Source: CAIVAT01 sp964473485 (lineage in GTDB: Bacteria > Bacteroidota > Bacteroidia > Bacteroidales > FEN-979). Taken from it: a stretch of 64,000 nt of DNA. The stretch lies in assembly GCA_964473485.1 (NCBI GenBank), contig CAYYPH010000011.1:1-64000 (forward strand), written 5' to 3'. This document shows positions 27,912 to 34,419 of this stretch, piece after piece (the stretch's first letter is position 1; the number at the start of each line of letters is the position of its first letter). Under the pieces are notes generated by a model. It was not told where the DNA came from and ran no database searches. It was given only the letters and a program-made list of their open reading frames with translations. A program made the translations under genes and the position numbers.

Positions 27912-29132
27912 ATGAACATAGATATTCAGAAAATCCGTTCCGATTTCCCGATCCTGGGCCGCCAGATTTATAAAAGACCTCTGGTTTATCTCGACAATGC
28001 TGCCTCCACGCAAAAACCCCGGCAGGTCATCGACGCCATCACGCAATATTACGAAGAGGATAACTGCAACATCCACCGGGGAGTGCATTACCTGAGTGTA
28101 CAGGCTACCGAAGCCTACGAGGAGACGCGCAGGGAGATCAGGGAATTTATCAACGCACGCAGCACCCACGAGGTGATCTTCACCAAGGGGACCACCGAAT
28201 CGCTCAACCTGGTGGCATCTTCATTCGCGAAAGCGTTCATCAGACCGGGCGATGAGGTCATCACCACCATCATGGAGCACCATTCGAATTTCGTGCCCTG
28301 GCAGGTCATGTGCCGGGAGCGGGGAGCCAACCTTCGCGTGGCAGGCATCACCGGAACCGGGGCGCTTGACATGGAGGAAGTCGCCGGCTTGATCAACGAA
28401 AAAACGCGGATGATCGCCCTGACCCACGTATCCAATGTGCTGGGAACCATCAATCCTGTTAAAGAGATCATCGCGATGGCTCACCGGTTCAACATCCCCG
28501 TGCTGATCGACGGCGCCCAGGGAATTTCGCATCTCCCGGTTGATGTTCAGGACCTTGACTGCGATTTTTATTGTTTTTCGGGTCATAAGATGTACGGTCC
28601 CATGGGAGTTGGGGTTCTGTACGGCAAGGAGGATTGGCTTGAAAAACTACCTCCCTACCAGTTGGGCGGTGAGATGATTCGTGAAGTCTTCGTTGACGGC
28701 ACAACCTTCAACGACCTGCCCTTTAAGTTTGAAGCAGGGACGCCAAACGTGGAGGGGGTGGCTGGTCTCCGGGCGGCTGTGAAATATATCCGTGCGACCG
28801 GTTTGGCGGAAATCGCGGCCTATGAAGATGACCTGCTGAAGTATGCCACCGAAAAACTCCTGGAGATCCGTGGCGTAAAGTTGTATGGCACTGCCGACCG
28901 GAAGGCGAGCCTTGTCTCGTTTCTCATCGGCGATATCCATCCTTACGATGCCGGCATGGTGATGGACAAAATGGGTATTGCGGTTCGTACCGGACATCAT
29001 TGTGCACAGCCCCTGATCGACTCACTGGGAATTCCCGGGACCATCAGGGCATCTTTTGCGTTTTACAACACCGTTGAAGAGATCGATCAGCTTGTGATTG
29101 CGGTTCACAAAGTTCGCGACATGTTCTCATGA
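27912..29132 (+). CDS. sufS: Cysteine desulfurase SufS
   Basis: A PLP-dependent group II cysteine desulfurase that takes sulfur from cysteine for Fe-S cluster assembly. Lys226 in SGHKMYGP binds PLP, and Cys364 in RTGHHCAQP forms the persulfide; both positions equal those in E. coli SufS. Other marks are YLDNAASTQKP (25-35) and HHSNFVPWQ. The 406-residue length is exact for the family. Its partner SufE is encoded on the same strand 3.7 kb downstream and a DUF59 assembly protein 9.7 kb downstream, with accessory genes between. The scaffold genes sufBCD are not in the window. Confidence 0.96.
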   Translation: MNIDIQKIRSDFPILGRQIYKRPLVYLDNAASTQKPRQVIDAITQYYEEDNCNIHRGVHYLSVQATEAYEETRREIREFINARSTHEVIFTKGTTESLNLVASSFAKAFIRPGDEVITTIMEHHSNFVPWQVMCRERGANLRVAGITGTGALDMEEVAGLINEKTRMIALTHVSNVLGTINPVKEIIAMAHRFNIPVLIDGAQGISHLPVDVQDLDCDFYCFSGHKMYGPMGVGVLYGKEDWLEKLPPYQLGGEMIREVFVDGTTFNDLPFKFEAGTPNVEGVAGLRAAVKYIRATGLAEIAAYEDDLLKYATEKLLEIRGVKLYGTADRKASLVSFLIGDIHPYDAGMVMDKMGIAVRTGHHCAQPLIDSLGIPGTIRASFAFYNTVEEIDQLVIAVHKVRDMFS

Positions 29133-29179
29133 GGAGGTTTCAGACAATGTGATCATCTATTGATTATTAAAGCATTTCT

Positions 29180-29716
29180 ATGATTTTTGAACTGTTAAAA
29201 TTTGTATCTGATTCACTAAATGAACGAAACATTCCATTCATGATTTCGGGTGGCATCGCCCTGAATGCCTATGCCGTACCCCGTCTTACCAGGGACATCG
29301 ACATCGTGATTGAATTGGGCGATCATCAAATTTCTGACATTATTGATGTATTTCACAATGATTTTTATTTAGATCCTGACACCGTTGAAAGTGAAGTCAA
29401 GCGAAAGGGAATGTTCAATGTGATCGATCATAAAAGTGGATTTAAAATTGATTTTATCGTCAGAAAACAGACTGAATACCGGCAATTGGAGTTTTCACGC
29501 CGCCTTCAAACGGATATTTTTGGTTTTAAAACATGGATCGTGACTATCGAAGACCTGATCATCTCAAAGTTGGAATGGATACAGGTTTTGCAAAGTGAAA
29601 AGCAGGTTGGTGATATTAAAGCGCTGTTGGAGAATCCGGTGATTGACCTGGTTTATCTGAAAAAGTGGTGTAGAAAATTATCGCTTAACACTTTCAATAT
29701 TTTTCCAAATGAATGA
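29180..29716 (+). CDS. Nucleotidyltransferase-fold protein (AbiEii/DUF6036-like)
   Basis: 178 residues. FMISGGIALNAYAVPRLTRDIDIVIEL gives the GG motif (24-25) and the two metal-binding aspartates Asp39/Asp41 of the minimal nucleotidyltransferase fold. The C-terminal VTIEDLIISKLEWIQVLQSEKQVGDIKALL matches nucleotidyltransferase proteins of the AbiEii/DUF6036 kind, some of which are toxins that modify tRNA. The stop codon overlaps the next small gene by 8 bases, giving a two-gene unit. It could be a toxin-antitoxin pair or a housekeeping enzyme pair; which one cannot be told from sequence. Confidence 0.72.
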   Translation: MIFELLKFVSDSLNERNIPFMISGGIALNAYAVPRLTRDIDIVIELGDHQISDIIDVFHNDFYLDPDTVESEVKRKGMFNVIDHKSGFKIDFIVRKQTEYRQLEFSRRLQTDIFGFKTWIVTIEDLIISKLEWIQVLQSEKQVGDIKALLENPVIDLVYLKKWCRKLSLNTFNIFPNE

Positions 29717-29963
29717 TACTTCTCTTGCTATGCATCAGAAGCAGTTGGAAATCATCCTGTCGAAGACCCTCGAAGAACGGTTTATGATGGGGTTTGAGAT
29801 GATTGAATTCGTCCTGGAAATGCTGCGCAGGTCGGTTAAATCCCGAAATCCGGAGATATCTGATTTGGAGTTGAAGATCGCCGTATTTCGTCAGTTTTAC
29901 CGGGATGACTTTCAGGAAAGCGAAATGCAAAAAATCATAGAAAGTTTCAGAAATAGTCAGTAA
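29709..29963 (+). CDS. Small helical partner of the nucleotidyltransferase
   Basis: 84 residues, predicted all-helical, acidic and Met-rich (LSKTLEERFMMGFEMIEFVLEMLRR), ending in FRQFYRDDF. It has no known catalytic motif. It starts inside the last codons of the nucleotidyltransferase gene (8-base overlap), so the two are coupled. Small ORFs of this style occur beside such nucleotidyltransferases elsewhere in Bacteroidota. A role as antitoxin or binding partner is inference. The stop codon is followed at once by an 8-nt repeat array. Confidence 0.6.
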   Translation: MNDTSLAMHQKQLEIILSKTLEERFMMGFEMIEFVLEMLRRSVKSRNPEISDLELKIAVFRQFYRDDFQESEMQKIIESFRNSQ

Positions 29964-29971
29964 TGCAAACG

Positions 29972-30006
29972 ATCATTCAATCATTCAATCAATCAATCAA
30001 TCAATT
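29972..30006. repeat. Octamer array ATTCAATC
   Basis: About four copies of an 8-nt word (ATTCAATC drifting to AATCAATC) fill the gap between two convergent genes. It ends flush with the stop codon of the PspC gene at 30005. No hairpin is present. It is one of the family of short-word arrays in this region. Confidence 0.8.
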
Positions 30007-31621
30007 ATTCCACCACTGAAGAGTCTGAAGGTATCGAATCGATCGGTTGTGTCAGTTTTTCGGAGATTTCGTTGGTATAAATCAGGGAGCCGTCCTTGGC
30101 TTTCTTCATCCAATAAATCCAGTTTGGTTTTAATTCCTCAAAACCCTTATCAAGGCTTACATGTTTCCCTTTAGGTACCCTGATAGTAAGGTTGACGGCC
30201 TGGCCGTGCCAGCACACCCCTCGTGGCAGTCTGGCAAAGGGACTGATTTTCAGTGAAGAACCCATGGCTGCAGAACTGAACCGCATCTCGGCCAGGTTGC
30301 GGAGTGCTTCCAGACGTGATCGGCCGCGGGTCACCGCCACCTGGGTGACGGAGAACAGGCTGTCGTCCGACTCCTCCAGTCTTATCCGCGGAACGATAAA
30401 AAGTTCCTGGTTGTCGGTTATAATTGTTTTATTGTCATCGGGCAGGATGAACTTCTCGTCGTACAGATGCGCCATTCCCGGATCGTCGGCCATCAGCGAA
30501 ACATGCAGCGTATCGGCCGCCGGTTGCCCGATGGGGATGTTGAGTTGCTTTTCTTCGCCGTACCGGTTCATGTTATATACCTTGAACCCGATCCACACCA
30601 TAAAGAAGAAGCCGATAACCCAGATGTTGAACATGGTAAGGCCAAGGTGTCTGATCCTTTCAAAGCGGAATACCATACGCAGCCCGTTGTAAAAGAGCAT
30701 GAACAGCGGGATCCCCAGAACCATCATGAGGATGGCCTGAAGGTACCCGATGGGCATACTGCAGCCAAGCAGCGTTTGAGCGAGAAGGGGGAATGAGAAG
30801 ATGCTGACCTCTGTGTCGGAATAGAACCCGGTGGTCCAGCCGAATACATAGGCCACAAGGGCGATGAGGAGCCCCAGGCTGAACAGGGCAAGGACGATGC
30901 CGCAAATGATTACCAGCACTTTAAAGGAAAATTTCAGGACCTCAGCGATGCCTTTGCCAACTGTTTCGAAGAACTCGCCGGAACCTGATCCCGCTTTTTT
31001 AATCGTGGAGGCGGAGTCGGTCGCCATGTTGCTGATTCTTGATTTCAGTCCCCCGACCTCCTCCTTTATCGATTTTTCGATGTTTGAGATGGTGATCTTT
31101 TCACCGCGCATCTCGAGTTTGTCGGTGGTGGCAATAGCTTCGGGAAGCACGATCCAGAGGATGATATAAAGGATAATACCGAAACCGCCTGCAAACAGGC
31201 TGACGACAAAAAGGAGCCTTATCCAGACCGGATCGACATGGAAATAGGCGGCGATACCGGAGCATACACCGGCCACCAGTTTCTCGTCCGGGTTCCTGAA
31301 AAACCGTTTCCTGGCAGTGTCATTCCGATCCTCTGTTCCGGAGGCATGGCTGGTATTGTCGTCATCCATCTCAGCCGGTTGCCCCATTACGGAGATCACC
31401 TCGCCTACATCATCGATGGTAATAACCTGCTTTGTTTCTGAGCATTTTGCGCTCAGCAGTTCAGCGATCCTTGCTTCGATGTCCTGCAGGATATCGTCTG
31501 CACCTTCATGCTTTCCGAAATGGCGCTTCAGGCTTTCAAGATACCTGCTCAGGGCTTCATAGGCATCTTCATCAATATGGAAAACGATGCCGTTGAGATT
31601 TATAGTGAGTGTTTTTTTCAT
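30005..31621 (-). CDS. PspC-domain membrane protein
   Basis: 538 residues. The N-terminal 90 residues (MKKTLTINLNGIVFHIDEDAYEALSRYLESLK) form a conserved cytoplasmic domain found with PspC in Bacteroidota. The PspC domain itself (about 105-165) is RFFRNPDEKLVAGVCSGIAAYFHVDPVWIRLLFVV followed by a membrane helix. A glycine/alpha-helical stretch and four more membrane segments (about 240-350) lead into a C-terminal region of about 180 residues. It is likely an envelope-stress sensor related to phage-shock PspC. It lies 45 bases downstream of a PadR regulator that probably represses both. This PadR-PspC pairing is common in the phylum. Confidence 0.85.
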   Translation of the reverse strand: MKKTLTINLNGIVFHIDEDAYEALSRYLESLKRHFGKHEGADDILQDIEARIAELLSAKCSETKQVITIDDVGEVISVMGQPAEMDDDNTSHASGTEDRNDTARKRFFRNPDEKLVAGVCSGIAAYFHVDPVWIRLLFVVSLFAGGFGIILYIILWIVLPEAIATTDKLEMRGEKITISNIEKSIKEEVGGLKSRISNMATDSASTIKKAGSGSGEFFETVGKGIAEVLKFSFKVLVIICGIVLALFSLGLLIALVAYVFGWTTGFYSDTEVSIFSFPLLAQTLLGCSMPIGYLQAILMMVLGIPLFMLFYNGLRMVFRFERIRHLGLTMFNIWVIGFFFMVWIGFKVYNMNRYGEEKQLNIPIGQPAADTLHVSLMADDPGMAHLYDEKFILPDDNKTIITDNQELFIVPRIRLEESDDSLFSVTQVAVTRGRSRLEALRNLAEMRFSSAAMGSSLKISPFARLPRGVCWHGQAVNLTIRVPKGKHVSLDKGFEELKPNWIYWMKKAKDGSLIYTNEISEKLTQPIDSIPSDSSVVE

Positions 31622-31666
31622 ATTCGTTGTTTTTTTTCCGGTTTATAGATATAAAATACAAGCGGA

Positions 31667-32002
31667 TCAGGCACCCTGGGTTCCGATGATCGAACCGACC
31701 GAATGAACAAGGCCGGTCCATTCGGTTTTGAGTGACTCAAGGTATTCTTGTCCCTTTCCGGTGATCTGGTGATATTTCCTCGGCGGGCCCGAACGCGATT
31801 CCTCCCACCGGTAGGAGGTCAAACCGTCGTTCTTCAGGCGTGAGAGCAGGGGATAAAGGGTGCCCTCAACCACGATCAGGCGGGCCTCTTTCAGCCGCGC
31901 TATGATATCGGAGGCGTAGGCATCCTGTCTGGCGATGATGGCCAGAATACAAAGCTCAAGCACCCCTTTGCGCATTTGTGCGTTTGTCGTTTCGTTTTCC
32001 AT
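31667..32002 (-). CDS. PadR-family transcriptional regulator
   Basis: 111 residues of winged-helix PadR type: MRKGVLELCILAIIARQDAYASDIIARL (helices 1-2), VEGTLYPLLSRLKNDGLTSYRWEES (recognition helix and wing start) and GPPRKYHQITGKGQEYLESL (wing end and dimer helix). I chose ATG 32002; the 20 upstream codons read through the promoter. A 7-bp inverted repeat overlaps the promoter (32048-32066), typical of PadR autorepression. It shares a transcript with the PspC gene. Confidence 0.88.
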   Translation of the reverse strand: MENETTNAQMRKGVLELCILAIIARQDAYASDIIARLKEARLIVVEGTLYPLLSRLKNDGLTSYRWEESRSGPPRKYHQITGKGQEYLESLKTEWTGLVHSVGSIIGTQGA

Positions 32003-32026
32003 GGTATGATAGAATAAAATCAGCCG

Positions 32027-32057
32027 CAAATATAATACATAAAAATGTACTATGCAA
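32027..32057 (-). promoter_or_regulatory. Promoter of the padR-pspC operon
   Basis: On the minus strand TTG (32057-32055), a 20-base spacer and TATATTTG (32034-32027) match the Bacteroidota -33/-7 consensus closely. The start codon follows 24 bases after the -7 box. This is the best promoter in the window. Confidence 0.8.
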
Positions 32058-32066
32058 TACATAGTA
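32048..32066. promoter_or_regulatory. Likely PadR operator (inverted repeat)
   Basis: TACTATG and CATAGTA are exact reverse complements separated by five bases, centred on the -33 element of the padR-pspC promoter. A second half-site-like ATGTA/TACAT pair lies just downstream. The size and position fit autorepression by a PadR dimer. Confidence 0.65.
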
Positions 32067-32115
32067 GAAAATAATTTTTATTACCTTGTGTAAGCAGGCT
32101 GACTGGGTGAGCCAG

Positions 32116-32195
32116 TAAACGGGTAAACGGGTAAACGGGTAAGCGGGTAAACGGGTAAACTGGTGAGCAGGTAAACGGGTAAACTGGTGAGCAGG
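32116..32195. repeat. Octamer array GGGTAAAC (left arm)
   Basis: About ten 8-nt words read GGGTAAAC with variants GGGTAAGC and TGGTGAGC. The array lies upstream of a four-helix-bundle gene. A related array in inverted orientation lies on the other side of that gene (32706-32838). The remaining bases up to 32329 are AT-rich and carry nothing that I can name. Confidence 0.85.
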
Positions 32196-32329
32196 GATAA
32201 AAAAATCCTTAATCAACTATCACCTTTTGGAATAAAATTGATTAATACTAAATCATTCGGCCTTGATCACTGATTCCTGGTTCGCTTTATGGAATATATG
32301 ATTTTTTAGTAATAAAAAATTCTAATCCG

Positions 32330-32698
32330 ATGTTTGCACATAAAAAATTATCCGTTTATCGTGAAAGTATGGAACTTGCTTTGGATCTATACAGAATCAC
32401 GGCAAAGTTTCCGAAGAGTGAATGTTTTCTGATGACAAACCAGATCAGGAAATGCGCTGCCTCCATGCCTGCAAATCTTAGCGAAGGTGCTGCCAGGGGA
32501 AGTATGAAAGATAATGTCCGGTTTTTAAGGATTGCCATGGGTAGTGTGTCAGAATTAGATACCCACCTCGAACTCGCCACAGGATTGGGTTATATCAATC
32601 AGGAAAAACATAATGAACTTCAACATTGTTTGATGAAGATAGCAGCCGGGCTATCCGGGCTGATAAATTACTTTAATAAGCGCATGACCGAGAATTGA
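32330..32698 (+). CDS. Four-helix-bundle protein of the 23S-rRNA intervening-sequence (S23) family
   Basis: 122 residues with the full family pattern: KKLSVYRESMELALDLYRITAKFP, LTNQIRKCAASMPANLSEGAARG (the conserved R..A.S.PANI.EG block, here PANLSEG) and SELDTHLELATGLGYI. Members are encoded inside intervening sequences of 23S rRNA in several bacteria and as free genes in Bacteroidota, and related Avd proteins bind RNA in diversity-generating retroelements. The molecular role of the free form is not established. Inverted octamer arrays flank the gene, giving an element-like unit of about 0.73 kb. Confidence 0.85.
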   Translation: MFAHKKLSVYRESMELALDLYRITAKFPKSECFLMTNQIRKCAASMPANLSEGAARGSMKDNVRFLRIAMGSVSELDTHLELATGLGYINQEKHNELQHCLMKIAAGLSGLINYFNKRMTEN

Positions 32699-32705
32699 TT
32701 CAATC

Positions 32706-32838
32706 CCGTTCACCGGTTCACCCGCTCACCAGCTATCCCGCTCACCAGTTCACCCGTTCACCCGTTCACCCGCTCATCCGTTCATCCGTTCATCCGCTCA
32801 TCCGCTCACCTGTTCACTTGTTCACCCGTTCACCCCTT
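32706..32838. repeat. Octamer array GTTCACCC (right arm, inverted)
   Basis: About sixteen 8-nt words (GTTCACCC, GCTCACCC, GTTCATCC). Read on the minus strand they are GGGTGAAC/GGGTGAGC, the same family as the left arm at 32116-32195. The array begins within 10 bases of the four-helix-bundle stop codon and ends just before the sufE -7 element. Confidence 0.85.
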
Positions 32839-32843
32839 TTTCA

Positions 32844-32851
32844 TATATTTG
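32844..32851 (+). promoter_or_regulatory. sufE promoter -7 element
   Basis: TATATTTG, an exact TAnnTTTG match, lies 16 bases before the sufE start codon. The nearest TTG (32818-32820) is 23 bases upstream, inside the octamer array, so the array may supply the -33 region. Confidence 0.6.
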
Positions 32852-32867
32852 CACCAAAGTTCACACC

Positions 32868-33293
32868 ATGTCCATTCCCGAAACCGAAGCCCGCATCATC
32901 GAAGAGTTCTCCATGTTCGACGACTGGATGGACAAATACAATTACCTCATCGAACTGGGGAAAAGCTTGCCGGTGATTGACGACCAGTATAAGACCGACC
33001 AGTTCATCATCTCCGGGTGTCAGTCGAAAGTGTGGTTGCACGCGGCATACAGGGAAGGCAAAGTGGTTTATTCGGCCGACAGCGACGCCATCATCACCAA
33101 GGGGATTGTCAGTCTGCTGATCCAGGTTCTTTCAGGCAGGACCCCCGATGAAATTTTACAGGCCGACCTGTCGTTTGTCGACACGATCGGCCTGCGCGAG
33201 CACCTGTCGCCCACCCGGAGCAACGGCCTGAGTTCCATGATCAAACAGATGAAGCTTTATGCGCAGGTGTTCAGGATGAAATCCGGAGGATGA
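32868..33293 (+). CDS. sufE: SufE sulfur acceptor
   Basis: 141 residues. It accepts the persulfide sulfur from SufS for delivery to the SUF scaffold. The active Cys51 in IISGCQSKVW is at the same number as in E. coli SufE. EEFSMFDDWMDKYNYLIELGKSLPVI is the conserved start, and SNGLSSMIKQMKLYA is the conserved end. It has its own promoter very close to the start, which could give a nearly leaderless transcript. Confidence 0.95.
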   Translation: MSIPETEARIIEEFSMFDDWMDKYNYLIELGKSLPVIDDQYKTDQFIISGCQSKVWLHAAYREGKVVYSADSDAIITKGIVSLLIQVLSGRTPDEILQADLSFVDTIGLREHLSPTRSNGLSSMIKQMKLYAQVFRMKSGG

Positions 33294-33450
33294 TTGCCTG
33301 GCGCTGCTCAGATTAATTTCCACCCGCCTTTGGTCAATGCACAAAGCATGGAGATCATTGATTTCCGGAGATGAATCCCAGCCTTTTTCATCTGACAGAC
33401 AAAGTCTCTGACAGTCATTTCTTTGTTAAAATAAAACTGGTTTTTTTGAT

Positions 33451-33458
33451 TATATTTG
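33451..33458 (+). promoter_or_regulatory. Candidate promoter of the lipoprotein gene
   Basis: TATATTTG fits the Bacteroidota -7 box and lies 70 bases before the ATG at 33529. The -33 partner is unclear. Confidence 0.45.
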
Positions 33459-33528
33459 AAGAGGTATTTGTTGCCTGATCAAAATGATTACTCCATTGTG
33501 AGAATGCAAATCAAAAAAGGATTGACTC

Positions 33529-34098
33529 ATGAAAACAAAGATCTGGTTATGGTTAGCGACCTGTCTCATGACGGTCGCTGTGTCGTGCAGTGAAAAGACC
33601 GAAACGACCGAAGAGAAATGCGGATCGGAAGTGAGCCTATACAGTTACCGGACCTCACACGGCACGGGTTTCTTTACTCCGGTAGATTTGCCTTTTAAGC
33701 TCGATGTCAATTACATGGGCGGGAGTACCACCAGCAAATCCGCTGTCTATTTTTATAAATGGCAGGATGAGGTATGTCCCCAGGAACACATCAAGGCCAC
33801 TTTCAGTATTTCTGCCGATATTGATGGTGATTTTACGGTAAAGGCCACTGCTGATTATTTTCTACTGTTTCAGCACCCCTTCGCATTGTCCGTCAGCAAT
33901 GATGGAGTGTCAAGACACTGGGAGGCCAAAGGGGACTTCGGCATCAAGAATGCATATGGCGACGATCCCAAAGGCGAATTCCAGTTAACCGTTTACATTG
34001 AATTTCCGTACCAGGGGAATTATGAGGCCGACACAACCTATCTTTTCAATAAACTCCAGAATGTCACCGTTGAAGCGACTTTCAAAAGGCCAAAATAA
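33529..34098 (+). CDS. Putative lipoprotein of unknown function
   Basis: 189 residues with a lipoprotein signal peptide (MKTKIWLWLATCLMTVAVSC, cysteine at 20). The mature part is beta-rich with two further cysteines (near 31 and 83) that could pair, and a Gly-Asp rich middle. No family is recognised. It is alone between sufE and a degraded HicB-like gene on the other strand. Confidence 0.65.
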   Translation: MKTKIWLWLATCLMTVAVSCSEKTETTEEKCGSEVSLYSYRTSHGTGFFTPVDLPFKLDVNYMGGSTTSKSAVYFYKWQDEVCPQEHIKATFSISADIDGDFTVKATADYFLLFQHPFALSVSNDGVSRHWEAKGDFGIKNAYGDDPKGEFQLTVYIEFPYQGNYEADTTYLFNKLQNVTVEATFKRPK

Positions 34099-34138
34099 GA
34101 ATGGCTTTTCAAATATTTTATAAAGGCGTTCCGCTTCA

Positions 34139-34363
34139 TCAGGACATGATTATTCTTCGTATGGTTTTAATGCCTTTGTAGTTTTTCATGGCTTCTTCGG
34201 CTTTCACTTCAAGTATAAGCTAAAGCGCATCAGCAAGATTTGCTTTGAGTTCATCAATGGTGAAGGCTTCGGTAATCACTTCCGGTACTTCCAGCATTTG
34301 TCCGGTGTAACCACCCTCCCTTGTTTATGTTATAATTGCTGTATAATGATTCTTTGAGGCCAT
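34139..34363 (-). pseudogene. Broken HicB-like antitoxin gene
   Basis: One continuous minus-strand frame of 75 codons reads MASKNHYTAIIT, stop, TREGGYTGQMLEVPEVITEA, FTIDELKANLADAL, stop, LILEVKAEEAMKNYKG and ends TGA. The text GGYTGQ..E.P.V.TE....EL..N...AL is typical of HicB-family antitoxins/DUF1902-like proteins. In-frame stops are TAA at 34327-34325 and TAG at 34222-34220. No HicA-like (dsRBD) gene remains beside it. I infer a decayed toxin-antitoxin or regulator remnant. Confidence 0.65.
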
Positions 34364-34419
34364 GTTGTCATATTTACTATAAAAATACGATAATAATTGT
34401 TTTTCGGTATCGGATAAAT

